Assembly (NCBI GenBank): GCA_037349315.1
Contig: JBAIAC010000023.1
Span: 34,696,501-34,760,500 of the forward strand
Reading direction: 5' to 3'
Length of the DNA: 64,000 bases
Source: Chelydra serpentina
Taxonomy: Eukaryota > Chordata > Testudines > Chelydridae
Of the stretch, positions 48,987-61,289 are shown piece after piece; position 1 is the stretch's first letter, and the number at the start of each line of letters is the position of its first letter. The position numbers were made by a program, and so were the translations under genes. The notes beneath the pieces are model-generated. The model saw only the letters and a list, made by a program, of their open reading frames with translations, was not told the origin of the DNA and made no database searches.

Positions 48987-49802
48987 TGTCATAAATATGA
49001 AGGGAAGGGGGAGAGGGTCTGATGCAGTACTATAAAATCCTCTTTCCAGTAAAGGGTTAAGAAATGCAGGTAGCCAGACTGACACCTGACTTGGCTGGCA
49101 TCTGACCAATAACGGGACAAGATACTTTCAAACTTTGGGAGGGGGGAAGGTTTTAGTGTGTGTCTTTGTCTGAGTCAGAGTGATCTTGGAAGACAGAAGG
49201 AACCTGCAGAAAATCAAATCTCCCTTTTCTGAAGTAAGTTTAGATAGCATAGCGCATAGATTTCTGTTTAATTTCGGCTTGGTGTATTCCCTGTGTTAGA
49301 AGGGGCAAGGGGGGGGGGGGGATTATTCATGGTTTTCTGTAACTTTAAGGTTTTGTCCAGAGGGGGAAATCTCTCTGAGTTTGGAAATATAGTGCCCTGT
49401 GAAATAATTACCATCCTGATTTTACAGAGATGATTTTACCTTCTTTATTTTTAATAAAATCCTTCTTTTAAGAAGCTGACTGTTTTCTATGGTGTTAAAA
49501 CCCAGGGGGTGGGTTTTTAGATCACTGTGTAACCAATTGGTTGGGAGATTGTTCTCAAGCTTCCCCAGGAAAGGAGGTGTACGGCTTGAGGGGGTATTTT
49601 GGCGGGGAGGGAAGTTCAAGTGATTCCTTTCCTGGATTCCTGTTAGATACTTGATGGTGGCAGCGAGAAGCATTTCTCGGGGTGCAGGGAATTTTGTACC
49701 TTGGGGGATTTAACCTAAGCTGGTAAAAATAAGCTTAGGGGCTCTGAATGCGGGTCCCCACGTCTTTACCCTAGAGTTTAGAGTGGGGAGGGAACCCTGA
49801 CA
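48987..49802 (+). mobile_element. solo LTR, 816 bp, perfect 5-bp TSD
   Basis: It begins TGTCATAAATATG and ends AACCCTGACA (TGTCA...TGACA) and is flanked by ATGCC on both sides (48982-48986 and 49803-49807). A TATA-like TATAAAAT lies at 49031-49038 and an AATAAA signal at 49453-49458, which orient it forward. From memory it matches a family of turtle endogenous-retrovirus LTRs. No internal region is attached. A 12- to 13-base G run lies near 49309. Confidence 0.88.
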
Positions 49803-51527
49803 ATGCCTGATCTCCTGTTTGGAACTGCTTCAGCATATTGGCAGGGAGAGTTTTCCTTTTTCGTTCACTCATAGGCAGCCAGAGAAGACTTGCTTATTGA
49901 GAGATGTGTTGCAAAAAATATCCTAACAAAAGCCAAGTTTCTGCTCCGCTTCTTCCAATGATGGGTTGGAATGTACTGCAGCATTCATAGCACACACCTG
50001 AAGGTAGCCTCAGGCAGACAAACTCAAGGGCATTTTTAAAGCCAGGTTCTGTCTTTTCCAGTCAAAAAATTAATTTGATGACTTTGAGAGCAGTCTGAAA
50101 AAAAGAGAACAAAGAAACAGACTTTGGGGCCTGATCAAACTCTACTGTGGAAAATTCCAGGAGAGGAAATGTATGGTTGGAAACTTTGCAGGGTTCCTGG
50201 AAATTCTGTAGAGATCAATTTTCCACAAGGAAACCAGGGCTTCAAGTCTGTAGTGCTACAGTTGCCTTGTGGCCCCCCTTGTATCCCCCATCCTCCCTGG
50301 GAGCACAACTATCACAGGAATGGCTCTTCCCCTCCAATCCACATTCTAGCCTTTGCCCCACAAAACAACAGAGGGAGCACCAAAACATAGTCATCAAAAG
50401 CATCCAGTTCAATGAGCACTATTGTGTGTTATTTCTGAGTGGTATTTGGACCGTCACTGTTTATGAAAATGTTTTCAAATTCAAAAGGTTCATCAGTATT
50501 ACCATGATTGATTCCTCTACACATTTGTACTGGACCCATGTTTGCAGATACCTATTTGTTAGTCTGCTGTTCAAAACATTTGTCATGCAGTCAAAGAGTA
50601 GGAACAATACCATGTGACTTAGTTGATTAAACTCACACCGTGGAAAAATGATTTACAAATCATCAAAGCAAACAGTTAATGAATAACCTAGGTTGGAAAA
50701 TGTTTTTATTTCAAACTAAATAGAAAATAATGACTATATTAATGACAAATCAGGGTTGTTTGTGACTGATTTAGTAACCATAGCAGGGCTGAATTTGTGA
50801 CAAACGCTATTCATAACACACATTTTTCCTAAGGACAAATCTGACCAACTCTAAATAATAATTTTAAAACATATATATTAACACAAATTAGAGCATTTTT
50901 GCGTGTGTGTGTGTGTAGTATATATTCAATTTTTCACAGTTCTGTTGAGTTCTTAATACATTATAATTATTAGTGACAATTAATTTTAATGGACTATTTG
51001 TGGTTCTCTTTGTCCTATTAGAAATTTCAGATTTATTTTCTGGGAAGATAAAACTGAGTATTACTATCCTGTAGTTGTATGGTTATTTTAACATAATGTG
51101 GGTTCGATTATGTAGATAATTTGGGTAGACTTCAATTTCAGTTTAGGGTCAGGATATCCCTTTAATTGTGATGAGTTGCCTGTTTCTTAACTGTCTTTAA
51201 AAATGGGATTGGCTGAATTTATAATGATTTTGTAATGTCTAACTGCAGATCAACACAGTGGTTTATGTGGCTGCCATACCAAATTGTTATTGAATCAGAT
51301 AAACTATGATTAGTATAAATCCATAATGCTGAAAACATCATGTTTTGACTTATCACTGTCATGTCAAATCTCTTGTATAAGTAAACTGAGTGATAGAATG
51401 CACTTTCTTTCCAGATCCTAAACCATAGTACCTATTCTTCATCTCTTTCCATTTCTAATGCTGGTTAAAGGTCATAGGAGTTCTGCATGGTTTTCCTTGG
51501 ATTACTATTTACTGCTAATATAATTTA

Positions 51528-52347
51528 ACATAAGAACATATGAATGGCCACACTGGGTCAGACCAATGGTCCATTGTGCCCAGTATCCTGTCTTCCAACA
51601 GTGGCCAGTCCCAGATGCTGCCAAGCAAATGATCCAAACAGGACAACCATCAAGTGATTGCCCTGTCGTCCAGTCTCAGCATCTGGCAGTCAGAGGCTTA
51701 GGGACACCCAGCGTGTGGGGTTACATCCCTGACCATCTTCGGTAATAGCCATTGATGGACCTATCCTCCATGAACTTATCGAATTCTTTTTTTAGCCCAG
51801 TTATACTTTCACAACATCCTCTGGCAATGAGTTCCACAGGTTGTGTGTTGTGTGAATAAGTATTTCCTTTTGATTGTTTTAAATCTGTTGCCTATTAATT
51901 TCATTGGGTGGTCCCCGGTTCTTGTGTTGTGCGAATGAGTAAATAACACTTCCTCCACACCATTCATGATTTTATAGATCTCTATCATACCCCCTCCCAG
52001 TCTTCTTTTTTCTGAGCTCCCAGTCTTTTTAATGTCTCCTCATATGGAAAAAATGTGTTGCCCTTCTCTGTACCTCTTCCCTTTCTAATATATCTTTTTT
52101 GAGATAAGGCAACCAGAACTGCATGCAATATTCAAGGTGTGGGTGTACCATGTATTTATATGGTGCGATTGTGATATTTACTGTCTTTCTATCTATCCTT
52201 TTCCTACTGGCTCCTAACATTCTGTTGTTTTTTGACTGCCACAGCACATTGAGTGGATGTTTTCAGAGAACCATCCACAATGACGCCCAGATGTCTTTCT
52301 TAAGTGGTAACAGCTAATTTAGACCCCATCATTTTGTATGTTTGTAT
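51528..52347 (-). mobile_element. CR1 LINE 3' part (-)
   Basis: The 3' end is at the left ('taacataagaacatatgaatggcc'). It runs through 'gttccacaggttg' and 'tttcattgggtgg' to 'gtaacagctaatttagaccccatcattttgtatg'. The minus-strand ORF 52247-52029 contains a decayed match to the polymerase-side C-terminal segment. It is collinear with 3367-3944 and 27331-28147. Confidence 0.85.
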
Positions 52348-52766
52348 CATTTATTTTCACACAGTTGAAGAAAGCACAGATTCCCATAGTTAAATAATGA
52401 CCCCCTTCACACATTTTTTCTCTGATTTTTCTCATCTTCTCAGACTCCCTCATTGGGTTCCTGACTGAGATCTACTGCAGTTGTTTTCAGCTTAGTTTTT
52501 ATATATTCTGTCATTTCTTTTAACTTTTCCATCAAAGATGACTTCCCTAAAAAACTGCAAAGGTGTAAGTGTCTGGGCAAAACGTGAGTTGATCACCCAC
52601 AACAAACTGTTTGTGTTTGAAGTAAATGTTTGACTTAAAGGTCCGTTTTATTTTTGTTTTTAATCAGATCAGAGTTCTTCATAGCTTTTTTTTTATTGAT
52701 TTTCATGCTCTGGGAAACTTCAGCTCACTTTGCAGACACTGCGTCTCTATCTTGGTCACCAGCATC

Positions 52767-53268
52767 TAGAGCTGTCTGAAAAGGGGGAATTTCTTTCTGT
52801 AAAATCTCTTGTGTTTTTAAGGGGAAAAGTTTGGTCTTGAAGCAGAACAAAATGTCAACAATGCCAATTTTTTTTGTGGAAAGGGGTTTAAAGAACATAT
52901 TCATTTCAGGAGTACTGAAATGGAATTTTTTAGCTTCTCAGCTGCTCTTCAGCTCGGCTTCCAGAGAGGCAAAAACCCTGGCTTCTCTACCTCTCTGGTG
53001 ACTCCCAGATCCAGAAGCCAGAGAGGAGCTACTTGGACCCTGGAGCTAGGAGGAAGGAGGCTAGTGCTCTACCTCTCTGCCTTTCCAGAGCTGGAGGGGA
53101 GGCAGAGAAGTAGAGCACTTAAACCTATACAAGAAAACCGCTGAATCAGCTGGCCTGGGAGTCTGAAAGGAGTGTGCATGCCAGTCCAGGGTAGACCCAA
53201 TGACAGGACTTCCCCAGAGCCTCACACCCCGGGATCCTGTTTTGTTGGAAAATTCCCAACCAGCTCTA
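52767..53268. mobile_element. AGAGCTGGTC-family TIR element
   Basis: It begins TAGAGCTGTCTGAAAA and ends TTCCCAACCAGCTCTA, decayed inverted repeats. The A/T-rich outer parts surround a G/C-rich centre ('cttctcagctgctcttcagctcggc'...'gcctttccagagctggagggg'). No TSD is visible. The 74- and 103-codon ORFs inside are fortuitous. Confidence 0.6.
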
Positions 53269-55457
53269 TTTATGAAGCTTAAGTAAGGTTTATAAAATGC
53301 TTTCTGATCTTTGCATGAAAAATGTTTATATAAGTGATGATAATGTATTTCTATTACAGATAGTTGGTACATGAAATGAAAAATAGTATTATTTTTATAG
53401 CCAGTTATATTCTAAGCTATTTGATGACTAGCTAATGATTGCTTGAACCCTGGCTTTTTGTCTGTGAAAAGATAAGCTAAGGTATGGTCAAATCATTTTA
53501 ACTGTTCTGGCAATGCATGACAGAATTTGCAGTAACTTTATCCTGTACATTTAAAAAACTGTGTTAACATTATGTATGCAGTGAAACACAAAGATTGGCC
53601 TTGTCTTTTGGCACAAACTTAAGCCATATGTTTATACTCAACAGGTTTTGGTGTCTCAGTCCAAACCTGGACACTGTTGGAGAAGTAGCCCTTTCTTTTT
53701 AATTTTGATGAGTTAAGTTGGTTTGTGAAGCTATATCTTGGTTTTGCTGTCATCTCTTTTTGTGTGAAATGAATCAACAGAGTATCAGCCTTCTGTATCT
53801 GTCAATAATGGGGGTCAGATTTTCAACTGGCCTCCACACGCTCACCTCTAAAATGTAAAGATGAAACCACTTGAACATGCAACCAGGCAAGCAAATAAAT
53901 TGGGTAGTTAGCCACTTGGTTCCTGGATTTGTGTGTAAACATGGGATTTTGCACATACAAACAGATGCAGCTGGATTTTTGAGTCTAGTTTAAAAATGAA
54001 CTCAGTTTTAAGACATTTAGGAAGCAAAATCAGGGTCTTGGCAAATCATGGTTATGAAAGATTCTGTAGCACTTTTCACACACATTAAAGACATAGCTCT
54101 CATGTTCTGGCTAAGATCTAGTTTTAATAGTTGCATTCTGCCTGCATATAATACAAACTGGAAATAGTGGGCCAAATTCACTGCTGATGTAACTCCATTG
54201 ATTTCCGTTGAATTATAGCAGCAGAGAACATGTCCTCTTACGTTTTGCTTCCTCTCTTAAATTATTGTTACTGTGCTAAGTTATGGGTCTTGTGGGAACC
54301 TGACAAATTTACAACAGCCCTCCTGGCAGCCTTTGCACTATGGACTGACTCAGGATTGAATCTAGCCACCAGAGGGTAAAGCAGCATAGGTTCTTTCAGG
54401 ATGAAAGATACTGTGTACTTGTGAGACAAAAGTCTTGATATTAATATAGACACCTACACATTTATAATCTAATCTGATATACTCATTTTGTATCAATTAA
54501 TGAAATGTGAGGCAGTCTAATTTGAAATGTTTACAAAACAATTGGGATCAATGTAAGATGATGTAAGTCAGAGCATTACAGTGATTGTGAGTTTATATCT
54601 GTCGAAGTACTAGACCTAAATTAGACTACATCTAATCTGATAGCATCCGAGGTCCTGCCTTAACTTTCTTTAATGGAAAACTTGTGAATTAAAAAGAGGT
54701 TTTATACTTATTTACAATTCAGTCATAACAACGATAAAAGCTAGACTTGGGAGTAAGAGCATTTTGATTACATTTCTGGCACAAAATCTGTGTTCTTAAT
54801 TTAAGAATCAGTTTCACAGTGGGTTGACTAGACTCATGAAGAATCTGAGTTTCCATTCATCTAAGAGTTATTTCATTTATTTAAAATTAGAGGGCACTAT
54901 CCCATCTCCAAATAATTCCCAAGAAGTTTGATTTCCATAGGTAACACTTTTTCGGTGCCAAATGTGCACTTTGAAAAGGGCTTGCGTAGATTGTGACATC
55001 CAGTGACCAATTAGCATACTTGTTTTTCATATTTCTTCAATCCACAGTATGGAGAAGATTTATAATATCTATTCCCCATTTATTTCATTCCAATGGCCAT
55101 GCTTTGTTCCATTTCCCCCCCTATGTACAGAAACCTTTCACCATTCTGGTTTGTGACTCCAAAGACTCATTTATTTCATTTCCTCCAAGAACTAAACTAA
55201 TATTTTAAAAAGTCAAAAGAACCTTTTGTGAATGTCCTGGTATGCCTTATCTTTTCTGGGTCTGGGTTTTAAATTACAATGTCTTCATTATTTGTATCTT
55301 GTACAGCAACAAGAATATTGCGGGCACTTAATAAATAATAATGGCATCACTTGTGATGGTGTGGGGAAGAGGAGCTGTTCTCCAGAAAGCAGAGGGACAC
55401 CAAAAATTTATTTCACGTAGGAGTGATCCAGCATCCTTGAAGTCAATTGCTAAGTTC

Positions 55458-55891
55458 TAGAGCTGGTCAGAAAACAAGTGGACTCCCTCTATCCCCTTTT
55501 GAAAACTGAACTAATTAAATTTGGAAATGCTACTATCATGCCTGTACATCTCCCATGATGCACCATAATTTCCGTTCATGGTGAGGGGAAGAAGTTGCAT
55601 CATGGAAGACCCTAGCCATGATGTAAAGATGTAGTCTAGCTGCGGAACACAGATGGGGACATAAGGAAACCTAACTACAACTCCCAAGAGACACCATTTT
55701 GGGATATCCAAATCAGATTATTTTAGCTTGCAGATGAAATATTTCAGGTTTCAGGAAAATATTTCAGATTCAGGGCATTTGCTATTTACTCAAAATTTTC
55801 ATTGGAAAGCAAGTACTTTCCTCTTTCGTTGTTGTTGAAAACCCAATTTTCTGTAGAAACACGTCAACAAAATATTTGACCAGCTCCACTA
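55458..55891. mobile_element. AGAGCTGGTC-family TIR element
   Basis: It begins TAGAGCTGGTCAGAAAA and ends ATTTGACCAGCTCCACTA. Inside, 'catctcccatgatgcaccat' and 'aactcccaagagacaccatttt' lie in the centre. The Cry SINE begins one or two bases after its right end. Confidence 0.65.
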
Positions 55892-55892
55892 A

Positions 55893-56078
55893 GGGGGGGG
55901 AGGGATAGCTCAGTGGTTTGAGCATTGGCCTGCTAAACCCAGGGTTGTGAGTTCAGTCCTTGAGGGGGCCATTTAGGGATCTGGGGCAAAAATTGAGGAT
56001 TGGTCCTGCTTTGAGCAGGGGGTTGGACTAGATGACCTCCTAAGGTCCCTTCCAACCCTGATATTCTATAATTCTATA
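55893..56078 (+). mobile_element. Cry I-type (tortoise Pol III) SINE, near full length
   Basis: The tRNA-derived head has an A box around 'atagctcagtggtttgag' (55905-55922) and a B box around 'ttgtgagttcagtcc'. The body is 'ggggccatttagggatctggggcaaaaa', and the CR1-like tail is 'ggttggactagatgacctcctaaggtcccttccaaccctgatattctat'. The tail is the sequence by which the LINE machinery mobilises it. The family is restricted to hidden-necked turtles, which makes it the best taxonomic marker here. It is not a functional tRNA gene. Confidence 0.9.
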
Positions 56079-56269
56079 AAAGTTCCTGTTGACTTCAGTG
56101 ATTCAGGATCAAGGCCATAGTTCACTGAATAGATGCCAAGCACCTGTGTTTGGCGTCCACCAGATGACTAATATATTCTTACTTCCTGAGCTGTGCAGCC
56201 TTTTTTTTTAAAAAAACCCCACAATTTGTCTTTTAAAAAATTCTTTATAGTTTGTTATATCCTCTTAGA

Positions 56270-56372
56270 AGCTTAAAAAATAACATGAGTTTTGTCCTTT
56301 CCCGTTTGGCAAACATTTTTGTAAAGCTCTTTGAAGATGAAAACTGCCATATAAATGCTTATTATTTTTATT
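56270..56372 (+). repeat. CORE-SINE (MIR-type) tail remnant
   Basis: 'tttgtaaagctctttgaagatgaaaactgccatataaatgcttattattttta' is the typical tail of reptile MIR-type SINEs. Confidence 0.5.
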
Positions 56373-57074
56373 GACTTTCCCGTCTCTTTATTGAGTACAA
56401 ACCAGCATGTGTCTGCATTGTTTACTTTGCAGATATTCATCAGCATCATTGATGATATCAGGATGTCAGCACCACTCGCTGTCATGTTTGTAGCTGAGGG
56501 ATAATTGGAGAAGCCTTCTGAGTTATATGAGATGGGGAATATTTAGAAAGCAGTAACACTTTACTGTTATAATACTGTGCATTTCTCTGGAAATTCAGTT
56601 GACTATAAGATCTTTCTGCTGGCTGCCTTGTTTTGTAGTGGCAAAGTAAATCTATTTTAGGGTTACACCGTGATTGTCTTTCATATTTTTGGTGAGATAT
56701 AAATATTTATGACCCAGCTCTGTTGCCCTTGCTAATTTTGCAAGCCATTCCATTGACTTAAACGGGCCTACTCACCAAATAAAGTACTCAGCTTAAGTAA
56801 AGATGGCAGAACTATGCATTATAATCTGAGAACGCTCTTTACCAGGTGGCACACATTTTGAAATATAATAGCTCAGATCTGGACTGTGTTACTTTTATTT
56901 ATTTATCTAGGGGAAGATTTTCCAATAAGACTACAGGGTTTAGGATCACAAGTCCCATTGATTTACCTTGTGTTCTTAAGTCTGTTACGCTCTTTTGAAA
57001 ATCTCCCCCTTAATATTAGTATTACAAGATGGCCCAGAGCCCCCGCTAAAGATTGTAGCCCTATTGTTATTGAG

Positions 57075-57181
57075 TCATAGAGTGGAAGGCCGGAAGAGAC
57101 CACTAGATCTTGCAGTCTGACCTTCTGTACATCGCACCCCACACCACCTGGCACCCATACACTAAACCCCAACAACTGAAA
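57075..57181 (-). mobile_element. CR1 3'-end remnant (-)
   Basis: 'gagtcatagagtggaaggccggaagagaccactagatcttgcagtctgaccttctgtacatc' is the reversed extreme 3' end of an old CR1 subfamily. Confidence 0.65.
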
Positions 57182-58468
57182 TGAGACCGAAGTAAATGAT
57201 ACCCACAGGGGACTAGATTATTATTTTGATAGGTTCTGTACAAATATAGGTTATCACACAGTCCCTACCCTAAAGAGCTTGTAATCAAAAAACTCTAAAT
57301 ACCACATTTATTGTCAGTAATAATCTTTGCTGATGTACATTTTAAAGCGAGATAATGGGCTAAAGGGCCATCAGTCAACTCAGATTAAAATGGAGAGTGA
57401 AATTTTCATTACCTGGCTGCAATACCTTTTTGTATAATAAAAGTTATGGAAAAGGGGGACAGACCAGCACGAGTATGTCTACATGAGCTAGGAATCGCGC
57501 CCCAGAGCCAAATGTAGTCCTAGCTATATCGTGGTTCTATAGAAGTCAAAAGGAGCTTTTTCACTGACTTCACTGGGGTTAGGATTTCACTCATTATTTT
57601 TCACCTTTTAGTTGCTGTAAATCCAAGTCAATTGAGATCAAACGTCACCACATCCATGTAGTCTGTGCAAGTGTCTCTTCTGAAAATGTTCTGAAGTTGT
57701 GCTCATTAATTAATTTGGTTTGCCCATGCATGTCCACATGTGCTTTTCTGCTGTCTATTACCTTTGTTTATATGTGTGTATAATCTCCATCATTGTATTT
57801 GGGCTGCCCTTCCTGAGGCGCATACACAGTTTCCTATTTTCAGGGTAACTGATAGCACGTAATGTAACCCTACTCAGAAAGGTACAGGAAATTCACCATC
57901 TATACCTAGGACCAGCTGCTGATAAATGGAGCTGTCAACCTATTTCTTAATTTCGTTTTTTTTCTTTGACCGAATACTTAAAATATTTTGTGTACCATCA
58001 CCTAATGTGCTTTTTTTTTCTGTATAGCCATAAATCACTGCCAGTACACTAAGATATTTTAGGCTGTGTGCATCCATTATTGCTGTCTTCAAAATAGCCA
58101 GTGATATTTCTACAGCCATAGATAGTAATCAATAAGAGTATTGATCTGGCTATACCCTTTGATCTTGTTAATTGCAAATTATTGCCCTCTGAGTCGGCCT
58201 CGGTTAAATTGGGTGGAATTGCTGCTGAATTGTTCTTTGATCACTTACATGACTAAATATAACTTGTTTAGTTTCATTTTAAACTTTCTAAAATAGGCAT
58301 TTTGAGGACAGTGACAGGCGCATAAGGCTCAGTTTCAGGACAGAGACAACAATGAAAGGGTCATTTTAATGAGAGTTGGCATTTTGTCAATATCACTGAA
58401 TAGCAAACAAATTTTAAATTGACTGGTATGCAGCAATACAACTTAAAGTGCTAATTACCATTTAGAAT

Positions 58469-58862
58469 CATAGACCTATAGGGCAGAAGGGCCCATCCCC
58501 CTGTGCTGTAGGAGGACCAGTTATACATAGACCAACACTGATAGATGTTTGTCTACCCTGTTCTTCAAAACCTCCAGTGATAGTGGTTCTACAACCTCCC
58601 TTGGAAGCCTGTTCCAATGCTTAACTATCCTTATAATTAGAAAGTTTTTCATAATATCTAACCAAAATCTCCCTTATTGCACATTAAACCAATTGCTTCT
58701 TGTCCTACCTTCAGTGGACATGGAGAACAAATCTCACTATCCTCTTTATAACAGCCCTTACCATATCTGAAGACTGTTATCAGGTCCCGCCTCAGTTGTC
58801 TTTTCTCAAGACTAAACATGCCCATTTTTTTAACCTTTCTTCATAAGACAGATTTTCTAAGT
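58469..58862 (-). mobile_element. CR1 LINE 3' part (-), bird-like subfamily
   Basis: It runs from 'aatcatagacctatagggcagaagggccc' through 'cctccagtgatagtggttctacaacctcccttgg' and 'gttccaatgcttaactatcct' to 'tttcttcataagacagattttctaa'. This is the reversed 3' UTR and ORF2 end of an older CR1 type. No ORF survives. Confidence 0.8.
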
Positions 58863-58990
58863 GCTTATGTACTCTGAGGTGAATTTTGTCAGGCCCCACC
58901 AATTTAAATACATCTGTCTAATCTAAATATTCTTCAACTTATTCTTTCCATATTCTGGCTTCTGTTCCTTTCCCCTTGTTGTTAATATTA
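58863..58990 (-). repeat. possible further CR1 segment
   Basis: 'ggtgaattttgtcaggccccaccaatttaaatacatctgtctaatctaaatattcttcaactt' resembles a more upstream CR1 region, which would mean an internal deletion at 58862. This is tentative. Confidence 0.4.
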
Positions 58991-59039
58991 ATTGTGTTAA
59001 GCATCTGGTTATAACCGCTGCCTCTAGTCCCCCCACAAA

Positions 59040-59667
59040 GTATCCATGGGGCTCTTGGCAGTGGAGATGGGGTCATGCCAAGGCTGGTGTGCAGTTCCTT
59101 GTAGAAGAGACATGTTTTTGGCACCACACCAGAACGATGGTTGACCTCTCATGCTTTCATCAGCTACCTGATCGTTGCAGGGCACTGGTGGGTGTCCCTT
59201 TTGTGCCCCTTCTCATCCAGGCCACAAGCAATCTGCTCATAGGTGTCACAGTTCCTACGGCTGGATTGGAAGCTGCAACTCCACAGCCTCCTCTCCCCAC
59301 AGACCCAACAGATCCAGCAACTCCTGTGGTTAAATTCCTAGGGCTTTAAGGGGGAAGGGGCGAATGCCTGTGTAACTGGCTGCAGAGCAGCAGAGTAGAA
59401 ACTGCTTTCCAGAGCGGTCATGATGGGCAATGTGAGACACCTCCTGGAGGCCACTTAGGGCAACATAAGCAAGTGCAGTATCTATGCTGACACTGCATCA
59501 CTCTAACTTTGTTGCAAAAATCTCTGTCGCTTGTTGTGGTGATTTTATTACGTTGGCATAGCAGAAGAGTTAAATTGGTGGGCGGAGCATTGTTTTGTGT
59601 ACACATCCACTGTTTTGTTGATGAAACCTGACTTTTGTCAACAAAACTCTTTTGTGTAGACAAGGCC
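59040..59667. repeat. TIR repeat ending GTGTAGACAAGGCC
   Basis: The right end 'gtgtagacaaggcc' is the inverse of the GGCC...GTCTACAC ends seen at 62920. The interior shows 'catgatgggcaatgtgagacacctcctggaggcc' and 'ctttgttgcaaaaatctctg', which I associate with a larger turtle DNA transposon. The left end is uncertain. The 86-codon + strand ORF at 59089-59349 lies inside and shows no recognised domain. Confidence 0.45.
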
Positions 59668-60548
59668 TAAATAGAAGACGTGAGACATTTGCTGCATGTG
59701 TAGCTTCCATTAGCTCAATCAATCAATCAATAATTCTTTTTGCATTAATAATGCTGATATTCAGTTCATGATGCTGGGGAAACAAATGTTGTGGCACAGG
59801 TTCTGCTTATTTTGAGTACTTCTAATTGGACCAGAGGGACACTTTTGACATTCAAATTCCAAGATGAGTAAAATTAACCTAGATCTACCAAAGAATTGCT
59901 ATTGCCGAAGGTAACGGAAGTCTAATACAAAGGTATGTGCCACTCCGCATGATGTCAGAGAGCTATCTCAGGTGCTTCATTTGTACTGATTAATGTGTGA
60001 CGTCTAAGAGTTTGTGTCTTGTGATCATACCTTGTACTGCTGGTGCTATTGTACAAACTCAAGTGGTCAGAGAAAAGGCGTATATTCTTCATTTTGACCT
60101 AGTGCGATAGGTTGTTGAACACTCAGTGTTGTTCTACAGCATTGGAAACATGCAGAAGAATTCTAAATTAAAGACAAAGATGTGGGACTAAGATCTGCCA
60201 TTTCATCATTATCTTGGAAAATAATAAGTCCAGCATCAAGGATGATAGGATTTATTTTAAAGCAGAAAAGTAGGGGGAGGTTAATATAGAAGAGAACAAA
60301 AAGACATGTACATTATGCCTGACCTTTAGGGGAAACTAATTTATGCCAAATACACTGGATAACTTGTCCAAGAATAGGTCACCCTTAAGTAAGATTACTC
60401 CAATTATGCCAGCAAAATCTGATCTGGACTGTTATTCACTTTGATTATCTCATGGAAAACTTATTACATGACATCTTTAATGTGCACACTTTTCTTACAC
60501 AACTTTTTAAGGGTTTTTTGTATTCTAGAACTGTTCTTTATTTTGTTT

Positions 60549-60636
60549 ATTTTATAGCATCACTGGAGAACAATGTGTGTGTGTGTATGTACACACACAC
60601 ACACACACACATTGTTCTCCAGTGATGGTATAAAAT
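60549..60636. repeat. 88-bp near-perfect TG/CA palindrome
   Basis: Arms of 44 bp match at 40 positions and meet at 60592/60593 without a spacer. Each arm has about 27 bases of ordinary sequence ('attttatagcatcactggag' then 'aacaat') followed by alternating TG, which pairs with CA in the other arm. No TIR-family terminus or TSD is recognised. Confidence 0.9.
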
Positions 60637-60775
60637 ACTGGAGTTTGGTGTTTTGTAACTTTTTGCCACTAGGCTTGATAGGAAGTAGAGCAATGGTGAT
60701 TTATACCAGCTGAGGATCTGGCTCAGTATCTTAACCCCTCTTCTCACACATTTCAGATTACACAAGTTGAACACC

Positions 60776-60908
60776 TAGGCCCTAATACTGCTAAAATATA
60801 TGCACACATTTAACTTTATGCACTCTTTGCAGTTCCATTGACTTCATCGGGATTACTTAAAGTCCAGAAAGTTTAACACATGCATAAGTCTTTTCAGGAT
60901 CTGGCTCT
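60776..60908. repeat. MITE-like repeat (GGCCCTAAT type)
   Basis: 'aggccctaatactgctaaaatatatgcacacattt' at the left pairs imperfectly with 'aacacatgcataagtcttttcaggatctggctct' at the right. 'ccattgacttcatcgggattact' forms the centre. Confidence 0.5.
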
Positions 60909-60961
60909 TAACTATACTGTGCACTGAGTATGAGTTTGGGAACAAAGTCTAAACGTATTCA

Positions 60962-61289
60962 GTGAGCTGGACAGAATTTTTGATCATAAAGTGTTGGGGT
61001 TTTTTTAACTAAAAATGGCTTTATTTTGAAAATAACAGTTTTGACAGAAAATTTTCATTTTGGCCAAAGTTTTACGATTTCTTTCTGACAAGAACATAAC
61101 TTTGTTTTTTAAATCAGAAGAGTTTTCAGGTTTTTTCTTCTCCTCTTCTTTTCCCTTCCTTTTATTAGTAGAAGGAGAGGAAAAGATGAAAAACAAAACA
61201 TTTAAAACTTTGAAAAATCCACTCATTTTTTTGGAAATAAAATTATTTCAATTTTTTCCACAGAATAGATCCCATTTCAGCTAGCTCTA
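60962..61289. repeat. AGAGCTGGTC-family repeat
   Basis: It begins 'gtgagctggacagaatttttg' and ends 'atttcagctagctcta', decayed family termini around an A/T-rich interior. The interior ('tcagaagagttttcagg', 'aaatgaaaattttc'-like words) gives mirrored ORFs on both strands. Confidence 0.5.

Noticed and set aside
50147..50617. 156-codon + strand ORF
   Set aside because: No recognised domain or splice context. Its second half is compositionally like the A/T-rich intron. Treated as chance, though a repeat origin for the first part is possible.
55893..55980. Possible tRNA gene
   Set aside because: A and B boxes are those of the tRNA-derived SINE head. It continues into the SINE body and CR1-like tail and has no intact cloverleaf.
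61005..61284. Mirrored Lys/Phe-rich ORFs on both strands
   Set aside because: They arise from the A/T-rich interior of an AGAGCTGGTC-family repeat.
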